A stretch of DNA of 31,233 nucleotides from Proteiniphilum sp. UBA1403 (lineage in GTDB: Bacteria > Bacteroidota > Bacteroidia > Bacteroidales > Dysgonomonadaceae): contig DBQD01000029.1 in NCBI GenBank assembly GCA_002305715.1, positions 1-31,233 on the forward strand, read 5' to 3'. The position numbers and the translations under genes were made by a program. Under the pieces are notes generated by a model. The model was not told the DNA's origin. It saw only the letters and a list, made by a program, of their open reading frames with translations, and ran no database searches. Positions 15,810 to 24,587 of the stretch are shown here, piece after piece (position 1 is the stretch's first letter; the number at the start of each line of letters is the position of its first letter).

Positions 15810-17138
15810 TTACTTGGTTTTCTTTTTGTTTTTCTCAACCAGTAACTCCTCGTTGGTCCCGATCACCTTCTTCAATTCCATCTGAAGTCGTTTTATCTCC
15901 ATCTCCTGATTGTGGATGGTGGTGAGCAAGGCGTTCAATTCTTCGTTATCGACCGTGTCGGGGTATTGCGACTTAACGCGACTGATAAAATCACTCAACA
16001 CGTTCATGTAATTATTGAACGCATCGTAGGGGGACATGTAAGGACTGAACTGACTCTGTCCGCTTCCAAAATGCTTGGTCGACATATAATAAAAGTGATC
16101 GCTGCTCTGCAGATAAAGCCAGTCCTGTTTCAGACGCCTGTCGGTGCAGAGTCGGACCCTTTCTCCAATCTCATAGAGTGCTTTAAATGCACTCTTTTGT
16201 AGTTTATTTCCTAACCAAGCACTCACATCGCGTTCTTCATCGGACCAGGATATGCTGTTGGGTACAGTGATGGCACCAATGGGTTCGTGCTGATCTATCG
16301 CTTCCGACGGTGTGCAGAAGCCGATGTTTTTATCCAATGCGAAACGGGGTAGGGCTTTCATAAATTCAAAGATGCCCGTGTGTGCAAGCTGAATGTTTCC
16401 CAATGTCTCGTAATTCATGAAAAGGTTGAATATCTCCTCTTCGGGCGGAGTAGTCTCAATCCAGGAGATAAATTTCTCTGCGGTGAGGGGATATTCGCTC
16501 CAGTTGTAATTCGAAAAACGATAGGTGATGTCGTCGCTGTAACGACTATTTTTAAGAAGCAGCTTCAGGTTGGGTTGTGAGGCAGCCTGGTACACATAGT
16601 TGGGACTCTTCCACCCGAGTACATGCTTGGCACCTTCGGTAATCATCTTCGTGTATCCCATATCATAGACCATCTCGGCAATATCGTCGTTGTAGATCAA
16701 CTCGGTATTGCGCAACACGGTCGGTCTCTGTCCAAACAGAATCTCAATCCGGTCGGCATGAAGTTTAACCTGGTTGTGGAACTCCTCCGGATCGAACAGA
16801 CTGGCAAGGGAGTGCGCATAGGTCTCAGTCAGAAACTCCACATGACCGGTCTTACTTAATTCACGAAAGCCTTCGATAACTTCCGGTGCATAGATCTCAA
16901 GTTGCTCGAGTGCAACACCGGAGATGGAGAATGACACTTTAAACTTGCCATCATAGTGATTGACCAAATCGAGCAGCATTCGGTTAGCAGGTATATATGA
17001 GCGGGCAGCTATCTGTTGTAATATATCTTCGTTGGCATAGTCATCGAAGTAATAGTGATCCCTACCAATATTGAAGAATCGATATCTTTTTAACCGGAAA
17101 GGTTGGTGTATCTGGAAATAAAAGCAAATAGTCTTCAT
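15810..17138 (-). CDS. Glycoside hydrolase family 57 protein (alpha-amylase-like), with an altered acid/base motif
   Basis: This belongs to GH57, whose members hydrolyse or rearrange alpha-1,4/1,6-glucans. The conserved regions are present in order: FQIHQPF at the N-terminus, TGHVEFLTETYAHSLASLF, RNTELIYNDDIAEMV with the expected nucleophile Glu146, NLFMNYETLG, and SSDHFYYMSTKHFGSGQSQF. In the fourth region the residue that is normally Asp (typical form MDYETFG) is Asn242, codon AAT. If that Asp is the general acid/base, hydrolysis would be impaired, or another residue would have to serve. The C-terminus is a Lys-rich coiled coil (about residues 405-442). It is the last gene of a debranching enzyme-glycosyltransferase-GH57 operon, so it probably acts on intracellular glycogen or maltodextrin. 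Confidence 0.88.
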   Translation of the reverse strand: MKTICFYFQIHQPFRLKRYRFFNIGRDHYYFDDYANEDILQQIAARSYIPANRMLLDLVNHYDGKFKVSFSISGVALEQLEIYAPEVIEGFRELSKTGHVEFLTETYAHSLASLFDPEEFHNQVKLHADRIEILFGQRPTVLRNTELIYNDDIAEMVYDMGYTKMITEGAKHVLGWKSPNYVYQAASQPNLKLLLKNSRYSDDITYRFSNYNWSEYPLTAEKFISWIETTPPEEEIFNLFMNYETLGNIQLAHTGIFEFMKALPRFALDKNIGFCTPSEAIDQHEPIGAITVPNSISWSDEERDVSAWLGNKLQKSAFKALYEIGERVRLCTDRRLKQDWLYLQSSDHFYYMSTKHFGSGQSQFSPYMSPYDAFNNYMNVLSDFISRVKSQYPDTVDNEELNALLTTIHNQEMEIKRLQMELKKVIGTNEELLVEKNKKKTK

Positions 17139-17193
17139 TGCGTTGTATTTTTGGTTGTTTTTTCTGCTCTGTTTTTCATTGTATGTGTAGCGT

Positions 17194-18459
17194 CTATTGT
17201 CCGCCGATGAGACTGTCGTAGATCTTGCGAACCTTCAGTCCGGCATCTTCCCATTTGATGTTGTCCACCTCAATCTTTCCTTCCTCTTTAAGATGTTCGG
17301 CCATAGCTGGGTAGGTGCAAATAGAATAGATGGCATCGGCCATGGCATCAACATCCCAATAATCGGTTTTAATCACATTCTCCAAAATCTCGGAGCAACC
17401 CGACTGATAGGAGATGATGCTGGGTACACCACATTGCATTGCTTCTAAGGGAGAGATACCAAAAGGCTCCGACACAGAGGGCATCACATATACATCGCTC
17501 GATTTGAGCATCTCATAGACCTGCTTTCCACGTAGGAAGCCGGTGAAATGGAACTTGTGGGCAATGCCTCGTTCGGCCACAAGACGAATCATCTGGTCCA
17601 TCATATCACCACTACCTGCCATTACGAAACGGATGTTGTCTGTCTTTCGGATAACCTGTGTTGCTGCATCGACAAAAAATTCCGGACCCTTCTGCATGGT
17701 GATTCTTCCGAGGAAGGTAACCACCTTTTCTTGTACGTTTGATATTCTCTCAATGGCTTCAATCTCTGGGTTAAGGGGATCTACGGCATTGTGCACAGTA
17801 GTTACCTTCCAGTAGGGCTGGTGGTAGTTCTCTATGACGGTGCGACGAGTGAGGTTGCTCACACAGATGATGTGGTCGCAGTTGTCCATACCATCCTTTT
17901 CAATGTTGTAGACGATGGGATTGGGCTTACCCCTGCTTCGGTCAAACTCCGTGGCATGCACATGAATCACCATCGGCTTGCCCGACACACTCTTTGCGTG
18001 AAGTCCGGCAGGGTAGGTAAGCCAATCGTGAGCGTGTATGATATCGAAGTCATACGTGCGGGCAATCACGCCGGCTACGATGGAGTAGTTGTTGGTCTCC
18101 TCCAGAATATTATTGGGATAACGTCCTGAGAATTCAATACAGCCCAAGTCGTTTGTGTGCATATAGCTGAAGTCCGCATAAATATTGTCTCTTCTCCAGT
18201 AATACTCTTGCGGATCCATATATTTCTCTAACCTCGAGGATGCCATCTCCCAGGGAATGTCGCGCCATACAATGGGGGTGGTGTTTGCACCGATAATCTT
18301 GGCAAAACTCTGATCTTCGTCGCCCCATGGTTTGGGAATCACGAACATGATCTCCATATCGGGCTGTTGTGCCATTCCTCTGGTCAATCCATAGCTTGCC
18401 GTTCCGAGTCCTCCGAGTATATGTGGTGGGAATTCCCATCCAAACATCAATGCCTTCAT
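17194..18459 (-). CDS. Family 4-type glycosyltransferase, probable glycogen synthase
   Basis: This GT-B glycosyltransferase of 421 residues has the N-terminal WEFPPHILGGLGTASYGLTR with the GGLG sugar-nucleotide loop, the domain junction around DIIHAHDWLTYPAGLHAKS, and the C-terminal donor site SVSEPFGISPLEAMQCGVP containing the E-x7-E motif. No signal peptide is present. Because it lies between a glycogen debranching enzyme and a GH57 protein, it most likely elongates alpha-1,4-glucan from a nucleotide sugar, as a glycogen synthase. The donor (ADP- or UDP-glucose) cannot be read from the sequence. The upstream debranching gene ends 52 bases before its start and the GH57 gene starts 55 bases after its end. 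Confidence 0.87.
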   Translation of the reverse strand: MKALMFGWEFPPHILGGLGTASYGLTRGMAQQPDMEIMFVIPKPWGDEDQSFAKIIGANTTPIVWRDIPWEMASSRLEKYMDPQEYYWRRDNIYADFSYMHTNDLGCIEFSGRYPNNILEETNNYSIVAGVIARTYDFDIIHAHDWLTYPAGLHAKSVSGKPMVIHVHATEFDRSRGKPNPIVYNIEKDGMDNCDHIICVSNLTRRTVIENYHQPYWKVTTVHNAVDPLNPEIEAIERISNVQEKVVTFLGRITMQKGPEFFVDAATQVIRKTDNIRFVMAGSGDMMDQMIRLVAERGIAHKFHFTGFLRGKQVYEMLKSSDVYVMPSVSEPFGISPLEAMQCGVPSIISYQSGCSEILENVIKTDYWDVDAMADAIYSICTYPAMAEHLKEEGKIEVDNIKWEDAGLKVRKIYDSLIGGQ

Positions 18460-18511
18460 TTGTCCAATTTTAGATTGTTAAAGATGCAATGCACGATTTG
18501 ATGCATCTCAT

Positions 18512-20452
18512 TTACATAAATGAGCGAATAATTCGCTTTGCTCTGAGCAATTCAGCCACACTCATGGCAAATGAATATCCGCCATGCGCGATAAAAGGAG
18601 GATTGGAATCGTAGAATTCCGATATGGTTCCGATACAATCGTTCTGCATCTCTCCTTCCATGGTTATCATAATGCGGTCGGCTAATGATAAGCCGCTCAT
18701 ATGGAAAAGACTCAGGTATGCTTCAATATATGGCCCCAGTAGCCAAGGAAATGCCATACCGTTGAAATGGGCTATTTTCTTTTCAATTTCATTACCGGCA
18801 TAATGGGGATGGAAAAGATCACTTTTGGGTGTCAGGGAGCGAATACCGCAGGGGGTAAGCAGCTCTTTTGTTACATAATCAATAACCGTTTTTTTCTGCC
18901 CTCTTTCCAGAGGAGAGTAGGGTAACGAAACGGCAAAGATCATGTTGGGACGTACATTCAGATCTTTGTGGTAGCCATCTACATAATCATATAGATAGCC
19001 TGCCTCATTGAGGAAGGTTTCCTTGAATGAGTTACCGGCCAGACGTGCCCTGTTTTCCCATACATCAGCTTCATCCTGTGCACCTATAAAGCGGGTAACT
19101 TCTTCTGTGAATTTTAGGGCATTGTACCAAAGGGCGTTAAACTCGACGAGGTATCCCGAGCGGGGAATAACCGGGCGTCCGTCTAGCATGGCATTCATCC
19201 AGCTTACGGCAACCTCGCGTCCATATGTAGTTAGAAGTCCATCCTCTTGATGGTAAATCAGATTGGGGTGTTTTCCTGTTAGGATGTAATTCATTATTTC
19301 AAACAGGAAATTGCTATATTTCTCGACAAAAGGAGCTTTCTGATCGAGCCAGTACTGCTGCAGCGCCCAAACAACCCAAAGCAATACGTCGGGATCTTCA
19401 ATCTGCTTGATATAACTTTTCGACGGTTTGTCGTTCATGAAATTCCGCAAATGAGGGATGGCTGTATCCATGATCTTTTCGTAATCATCTACCTTGCCCA
19501 CAGCAAGGCTGCAGCCGGGGAGAGAAATAAACTGATCGCGAGCACGAACTTTAAACCAGGGGAAACCAGCCAGTAGATAGTGATCTTCTTTCACGGGTTT
19601 GTATTTGAACTGGTGACTGGAATTCTTCAGGCAGTTGTAAAAGCTGGAGCGGGGTGTGCGGTTGTAAATTTCCAAGTCGAATTCCTTCGACAGGTTGGAC
19701 GTGTCCACTAAAATGTCGCCTGCCGAAAAGATGATTTCTTCGTCTTTTTCAATGGACATCTCAAAATAACCCGGCACATAAAGATCTTCCACGCAGGTGT
19801 CACCACTCTGCAAATCTTGTAGATACTCGATGTTGCGATACCAGTCGGGATGGTAAATGAATTCCGGTCTTTTACTAAATTGCATGAAGAGTTCTGGATA
19901 ACCGAAATACATACAGGTGCTGATGCCATTTTCTACGATGCGATAGGAACGGTCAACCTGGTCATTCTCGTGTGTGAGTTCTGAGATTTTGCGAAAGGCA
20001 AGAAAGGGTTTGAACCGTATGGTGGTGGGTGAGTGTGCATCCAAAAGGGTATAGCGAATCATCAGACGGTTCTCTTTGGAAGAGAACATGATTTCTTTCG
20101 ATAAGATAACCCCTCCAATGCGGTAGATGGTCTTTGGAACGCTGTCGCAATTAAACTCCCGGATATATTTGTGACCCTTGGGACTGTAATGATCGCCAAT
20201 ATACCGATGGATACCCAAATTGAACTCAGCACCGTGTTGTATGACCGTTTCATCGAAAGAGGAGAGGATGAGGTGATTATCGTCATCCATATAGGGGACA
20301 GGCATGACCAACAGTCCCTGATACTTGGTCGTATTGCAACCCGATATAGATGTGTTTTGATAAGCTCCTCTTCTATTGGTTCTTAAAACATTTCGGTAGA
20401 GCGAATACTCCAGGTTGATCATTAGCTCTTTGTCGAATTTCAGATAACTCAT
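18512..20452 (-). CDS. Glycogen debranching enzyme (amylo-alpha-1,6-glucosidase type)
   Basis: The protein removes alpha-1,6 branches of glycogen. The N-terminal glycogen debranching domain covers about residues 1-230 (LRTNRRGAYQNTSISGCNTT) and the C-terminal (alpha/alpha)6 catalytic domain the rest, with DVLLWVVWALQQYW, PRSGYLVEFNALWYNAL and HFNGMAFPWLLGPYIEAYL. I chose the start MSYLKFDKELMINLEYSLYR, giving 646 residues. A longer frame would add 43 hydrophobic residues, but a TATCTTTC element (20505-20498, one mismatch to the -7 consensus) about 46 bases upstream would start transcription after that upstream ATG. It is the first gene of the glucan operon and diverges from the rhomboid gene. 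Confidence 0.9.
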   Translation of the reverse strand: MSYLKFDKELMINLEYSLYRNVLRTNRRGAYQNTSISGCNTTKYQGLLVMPVPYMDDDNHLILSSFDETVIQHGAEFNLGIHRYIGDHYSPKGHKYIREFNCDSVPKTIYRIGGVILSKEIMFSSKENRLMIRYTLLDAHSPTTIRFKPFLAFRKISELTHENDQVDRSYRIVENGISTCMYFGYPELFMQFSKRPEFIYHPDWYRNIEYLQDLQSGDTCVEDLYVPGYFEMSIEKDEEIIFSAGDILVDTSNLSKEFDLEIYNRTPRSSFYNCLKNSSHQFKYKPVKEDHYLLAGFPWFKVRARDQFISLPGCSLAVGKVDDYEKIMDTAIPHLRNFMNDKPSKSYIKQIEDPDVLLWVVWALQQYWLDQKAPFVEKYSNFLFEIMNYILTGKHPNLIYHQEDGLLTTYGREVAVSWMNAMLDGRPVIPRSGYLVEFNALWYNALKFTEEVTRFIGAQDEADVWENRARLAGNSFKETFLNEAGYLYDYVDGYHKDLNVRPNMIFAVSLPYSPLERGQKKTVIDYVTKELLTPCGIRSLTPKSDLFHPHYAGNEIEKKIAHFNGMAFPWLLGPYIEAYLSLFHMSGLSLADRIMITMEGEMQNDCIGTISEFYDSNPPFIAHGGYSFAMSVAELLRAKRIIRSFM

Positions 20453-20587
20453 CGATACATATAATTTAGGGTAAGGTGTATGGCTCTCAATTCCTGCGAA
20501 AGATACTAAAATAGAAAATATATCGCAACAAAAAAAGATGAATAAAAAGAATAATTCTTCGTGATGAAGCCTGTTTCTCAATTGTTG

Positions 20588-20595
20588 TATATTTG
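20588..20595 (+). promoter_or_regulatory. -7 element for the rhomboid gene
   Basis: TATATTTG matches TAnnTTTG and lies 33 bases before the rhomboid ATG. No good -33 box is seen. It lies in the divergent region shared with the glycogen operon. Confidence 0.4.
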
Positions 20596-20628
20596 TGATG
20601 AAATGATTTTGATGGAACAGTGATTAGA

Positions 20629-21303
20629 ATGGAAGAAACATTATACTCTCCTTTTGTCTTCGAAAAAAAACGTATGTGGCTCGCTTTGTTGCCTTCATTG
20701 GTTTTTGTTTCCCTGATATGGCTGATATATCTAGTAGATTATGCAGGCCTTTTAGGCAATTTTTCACATTGGGGAATTCGCTCGGGCTCTCTGATTGGTT
20801 TGAGAGGGGTTGTTTTTTCACCCTTTATTCATGCCTCTTTTAAGCATTTGCTTTCGAATACACTGCCTCTGCTTATCTTGATCTGGTTCCTGTTTTATTT
20901 CTATAGCAAAATTGCATTCGCTGTTTTTCTGCGTCTTTGGCTGTTGAGTGGATGTATAACATGGCTCATAGGACGTTCTTCGATGCATGTGGGCGCTAGC
21001 GGACTGATATTTGCCATCCTCTTTTTTCTCTTTTTTAGTGGACTTTTTCGGAATTATACGCCACTAGTGGCTGTATCCATGATAGTGGCTTTTATTTATG
21101 GGAGTACTGTGTGGAGCATTTTTCCGGTCACAGAGCTGGTAGATCCCTCCATCTCATGGGAAGGCCATCTTGCGGGTGCATTAAGTGGGCTTTTTTTGGC
21201 AATCCTTTTCCGAAAGCAGGGACCGCAGAAGCCACCTGTAGTGTGGGAAGGGGAAGAAGAGGAGGAAACTGGAGAAAATATGAACGGGAATGTAGATGGG
21301 TAG
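20629..21303 (+). CDS. Rhomboid family intramembrane serine protease
   Basis: This is a polytopic inner-membrane protease that cleaves within membrane-spanning segments. About six hydrophobic segments are visible. The conserved HLLSNTLPL (helix 2) supplies the oxyanion His and Asn, GASGLIFAI supplies the nucleophile Ser124, and WEGHLAGALSG supplies the catalytic His180. The C-terminus is a soluble, acidic tail with a run of glutamates. A GTG 9 bases upstream in the same frame is an alternative start; the ATG giving MEETLYSPFVFEKKR is preferred. The substrate is unknown. The gene stands first in a plus-strand run, and its neighbours do not suggest a specific partner. Confidence 0.92.
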   Translation: MEETLYSPFVFEKKRMWLALLPSLVFVSLIWLIYLVDYAGLLGNFSHWGIRSGSLIGLRGVVFSPFIHASFKHLLSNTLPLLILIWFLFYFYSKIAFAVFLRLWLLSGCITWLIGRSSMHVGASGLIFAILFFLFFSGLFRNYTPLVAVSMIVAFIYGSTVWSIFPVTELVDPSISWEGHLAGALSGLFLAILFRKQGPQKPPVVWEGEEEEETGENMNGNVDG

Positions 21304-21361
21304 AGGGTAATATCTGTGGAGTGATAGCAGACTATGTATCATAAAAAAGATAGCTTGGTGG

Positions 21362-21392
21362 TTTTATATCTGCTTAGTTTTGTTTATTTTTG
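21362..21392 (+). promoter_or_regulatory. Probable ddh promoter
   Basis: TTTT (21362-21365, one mismatch to TTTG) is followed after 19 bases by TATTTTTG (21385-21392), a full -7 match. The ddh start is 24 bases downstream, which also supports the shorter of two possible starts. Confidence 0.5.
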
Positions 21393-21415
21393 AACAAATT
21401 TATGAAGAATACAAT

Positions 21416-22315
21416 ATGGGAAATAAAATTAGAGCCGCTGTTATTGGATATGGTAATATCGGCAGATATGTAATTGATGCGCTTGAAAATAGTTCGGATT
21501 TTGAAATTGCTGGAATCGTACGTCGTGATACAACAAATATACCTGGTGAGTTACAAGAATTCAATGTGGTAAGCTCCATTGTAAACATGGAGGCAGTGGA
21601 TGTGGCCATCCTTTGTACTCCAACCCGCAGCGTGGAACAGTTTGCGACTGATTGCCTGGCGCTTGGAATTAATACTGTGGACAGCTTCGATATACATGGA
21701 CAGATTCTTGCCTTGCGTACAGCTCTCGATGCATTAGCAAAGAAAAACAACGCCGTCTCAATAATTGCTTCCGGATGGGATCCCGGTAGCGACTCCGTAA
21801 TTCGTACCCTTTTTGAAGCAATGGCACCACGTGGCATTACATATACCAATTTCGGCCCGGGAATGAGCATGGGACATACTGTTGCCGTGAAAGCGTTCCC
21901 CGGTGTAAAAGCGGCACTTTCCATGACAATACCAACCGGCACAGGAGTGCATCGCAGAATGGTATACATTGAATTACAGGAAGGATACAATTTTCAATCT
22001 GTGGCACAAGCCATTAAAGAGGATGACTATTTTGTACACGATGAGACACATGTCTTTCAAGTGGAAGATGTGGAGGCACTCAAAGATATGGGGCATGGCG
22101 TGCTGATGGAGCGTAAAGGGGTGTCAGGGAAAACACAAAATCAACTGTTTACCTTTGATATGCGCATCAACAATCCTGCACTCACAGCACAAGTACTTGT
22201 TGGTGCTGCCCGTGCATCCATGAAACAACAACCGGGTGCCTATACCTTAATTGAAATACCGGTTGTGGATCTGCTGCCGGGTGAAAAAGAAAGCTGGATT
22301 AAAAAGTTGGTATAA
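21416..22315 (+). CDS. ddh: meso-Diaminopimelate D-dehydrogenase
   Basis: The enzyme makes meso-diaminopimelate directly from tetrahydrodipicolinate, ammonia and NADPH, feeding peptidoglycan and lysine synthesis. The N-terminal nucleotide-binding fold reads AAVIGYGNIGRYVIDALE, and the substrate domain contains ASGWDPGSDSVIRTLFEAMA and NFGPGMSMGHTVAVKAFPGV, as in known Ddh enzymes. I chose the start MGNKIRAAVIGYGN (299 residues), because the longer frame begins upstream of or at the predicted -7 element. The single-step pathway is found in a limited set of bacteria, including many Bacteroidetes. The gene appears to be its own transcription unit. Confidence 0.93.
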   Translation: MGNKIRAAVIGYGNIGRYVIDALENSSDFEIAGIVRRDTTNIPGELQEFNVVSSIVNMEAVDVAILCTPTRSVEQFATDCLALGINTVDSFDIHGQILALRTALDALAKKNNAVSIIASGWDPGSDSVIRTLFEAMAPRGITYTNFGPGMSMGHTVAVKAFPGVKAALSMTIPTGTGVHRRMVYIELQEGYNFQSVAQAIKEDDYFVHDETHVFQVEDVEALKDMGHGVLMERKGVSGKTQNQLFTFDMRINNPALTAQVLVGAARASMKQQPGAYTLIEIPVVDLLPGEKESWIKKLV

Positions 22316-22381
22316 TATACTTAAAAATAACTACATGGATGTTGGCATGGTCGACGCTCGACAGAACAAAAGGTTTTTCTG

Positions 22382-22413
22382 TTCGTACGTAACGAAAATG
22401 TTCTGTATCTTTG
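22382..22413 (+). promoter_or_regulatory. Probable promoter of the lgt-flavodiiron-nagB genes
   Basis: TTCG (22382-22385, one mismatch) is followed after 20 bases by TATCTTTG (22406-22413), a full -7 match. Transcription would start near 22420, downstream of the in-frame ATG at 22411, so translation must use the ATG at 22432. Confidence 0.5.
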
Positions 22414-22431
22414 TCTAAAATATCAAAACTG

Positions 22432-23331
22432 ATGGATAAATTACTCGCTGTTACCTGGACTGTGAATCCCACACTTTTTGAAGTATTTAGTCGTGAGATT
22501 CGTTGGTATGGTCTGTTGTGGGTCATAGGTTTAATCGTCGCTGTGTACATTGTACAAAAGATTTTCAAGAATGAGGACTTGCTTGAAAATTGGTTCGATT
22601 CTCTGTTTGTTTACATGATCGTGGGTATCATTGTAGGAGCCCGATTGGGACATTGTCTCTTTTATGAGCCGGCTTATTACCTTGCCAACCCAATGGAAAT
22701 GATTAAGGTATGGGAGGGCGGACTTGCCAGCCATGGTGGCGTAATAGGGATCATCATTGCCGTATGGCTCTATTCCCGAAAGGTGACGAAACTAAGTATG
22801 TTGTGGACATTCGACCGGGTAATGGTTCCGACAGGATTTACGGCTGCAATGATTCGTTTGGGGAACCTCATGAATCACGAGATTTATGGCGGACCAACCG
22901 ACAGCCCTTGGGGATTTCGCTTCGTGGAAAACCTCCATCAGTGGATGCAGGGTGCTGAACCCATTTTTACAGAACCTTCACACCCCACACAAATATATGA
23001 GGCAATCGTTTACTTGTTTGTCTTCGCAATAACCATGCACCTATACTGGAAAACGGATGCTAAGAACCGTAAAGGACTTATCACAGGTGTTGGAATCCTA
23101 CTTATATTCCTCTTCCGCTTCTTTGTGGAATTTGTAAAAAATGTACAGGTGGAATCCGAGACAACCATGCGAGATAATACAGGTCTCATTTTGGGACAAT
23201 GGTTGAGCATTCCTTTTATATTGTGGGGAATATGGCTGATTTGGAACGCAATGCGCAAACCGGCCAAAGTGGAGTTAACACCCAAACAATCTGAATTGCC
23301 AAAACCAAAAATAAAGCCAAAGAAGAAATAA
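22432..23331 (+). CDS. lgt: Prolipoprotein diacylglyceryl transferase
   Basis: Lgt transfers diacylglycerol from phosphatidylglycerol to the lipobox cysteine of prolipoproteins in the inner membrane. About seven transmembrane helices are visible. Family landmarks are the N-terminal IRWYGLLWVIGLIVA, GARLGHCLFYEPAYY, GGLASHGGVIGIIIAVWLYS with the essential His-Gly-Gly, RLGNLMNHEIYGGPTD corresponding to the Lgt signature, and EPSHPTQIYEA. The length of 299 residues is normal, and the C-terminus is a Lys-rich cytoplasmic tail. The start follows from the promoter position. The flavodiiron gene starts 7 bases downstream, so the two are cotranscribed. Confidence 0.95.
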   Translation: MDKLLAVTWTVNPTLFEVFSREIRWYGLLWVIGLIVAVYIVQKIFKNEDLLENWFDSLFVYMIVGIIVGARLGHCLFYEPAYYLANPMEMIKVWEGGLASHGGVIGIIIAVWLYSRKVTKLSMLWTFDRVMVPTGFTAAMIRLGNLMNHEIYGGPTDSPWGFRFVENLHQWMQGAEPIFTEPSHPTQIYEAIVYLFVFAITMHLYWKTDAKNRKGLITGVGILLIFLFRFFVEFVKNVQVESETTMRDNTGLILGQWLSIPFILWGIWLIWNAMRKPAKVELTPKQSELPKPKIKPKKK

Positions 23332-23338
23332 TTTACCA

Positions 23339-24577
23339 ATGTATTCTCCTCTAGAAGTAACCAAGGGTATATTTTATACCGGTGTAAACGACCGCACCAA
23401 GCATCTTTTTGAAAATTTATGGCCATTACCAAACGGTGTATCCTATAATTCATATTTAATAGCCGATGAAAAGTGTGCATTGGTCGATACGGTCGATATC
23501 TGTTATTCTGATCTCTTTTTTCAAAAAGTCTCAGCGGTGATTGGTAGTAAACCAATCGACTACCTGATTGTAAATCATATGGAACCCGATCACTCGGGGT
23601 CTATTGAATGGTTGCTGTCAAAGTACCCGCACATACGTATCGTCGGTAACAAGCGAACGGTTGAGATGTTGAAAGGATATTATGGTGTAGAAACTGAGAA
23701 CCTGCTTCTCATTCAGGATCTAGAAGAACTGAGCCTGGGTAATTATACCCTGAAGTTTTATCTGACTCCAATGGTACACTGGCCGGAAACAATGATGACT
23801 TATGTGAAAGAACAAAAAACATTGTTTAGTGGTGATGCCTTTGGAACCTTCGGGGCACTTAATGGTGGTGTACTCGATTGTCAACTCCTCCCGGAGAGAT
23901 ATAGGGATGAGATGATTCGCTACTATTCAAACATTGTCGGAAAATTTGGCTCTCCGGTGCAAACTGCACTGAAGAAACTATCCGGTATTGAATTTGATAT
24001 CATTTGTTCCACACATGGACCGGTGTGGACTCAAAAAGAGAACATTGCCGAGGTGGTGGGGCTCTACGACCGTTTGAGCCGATATGAGGCTGATCCGGGT
24101 CTGGTTATTGCCTATGGAAGCATGTACGGTCATACCGAGCAGCTTGCCGAAATTATTGCTGCCGCAGCAGCAGAACAGGGATTGAGGAATATTGTTATAC
24201 ACAATGTTTCAAAGAGCCACGAGTCGGATATACTACGCGATGTGTTTGCATACAAAGGGCTGATAATTGGTTCACCAACCTACAACAACAAGTTGTACCC
24301 TGCTGTGGAGAGCTTGATCTCGGGCCTGCAAAACCGTTATCTTAAAAACCGATTCTTTGGTTGCTTTGGTAGCTTCTCATGGTCTGACGCTACAGCGAAA
24401 CAATTAACCGCATTTGCTGAATCTTCTGAATTTGAAATGGTAGGAGAACCGGTAGTAATGAAACAGGCCATGTTGGAGGATGTGGTCGAAAAGGCACGCA
24501 GCTTGGGAAAAACAATGGCAGGTAAACTGCTTTCAGGAGATACGATTGGCCCGAACGACAGGGAAAATTGTCATTAA
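23339..24577 (+). CDS. Flavodiiron protein (class A, O2/NO reductase)
   Basis: This cytoplasmic enzyme reduces O2 to water or NO to N2O in anaerobes. The metallo-beta-lactamase-like domain carries the diiron ligands: His80-x-Glu82-x-Asp84-His85 in NHMEPDHSG, His147 in MVHWPETM, Asp166 in SGDAFGTFG and His226 in STHGPVW. All of them are present. From about residue 255 a flavodoxin domain follows, with VIAYGSMYGHTEQLAE binding FMN phosphate. There is no C-terminal rubredoxin or flavin reductase domain, so it is class A and needs a separate rubredoxin, which is not in this window. It sits between lgt and nagB with gaps of 7 and 10 bases. Confidence 0.95.
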   Translation: MYSPLEVTKGIFYTGVNDRTKHLFENLWPLPNGVSYNSYLIADEKCALVDTVDICYSDLFFQKVSAVIGSKPIDYLIVNHMEPDHSGSIEWLLSKYPHIRIVGNKRTVEMLKGYYGVETENLLLIQDLEELSLGNYTLKFYLTPMVHWPETMMTYVKEQKTLFSGDAFGTFGALNGGVLDCQLLPERYRDEMIRYYSNIVGKFGSPVQTALKKLSGIEFDIICSTHGPVWTQKENIAEVVGLYDRLSRYEADPGLVIAYGSMYGHTEQLAEIIAAAAAEQGLRNIVIHNVSKSHESDILRDVFAYKGLIIGSPTYNNKLYPAVESLISGLQNRYLKNRFFGCFGSFSWSDATAKQLTAFAESSEFEMVGEPVVMKQAMLEDVVEKARSLGKTMAGKLLSGDTIGPNDRENCH

Positions 24578-24587
24578 AAACCACAAT

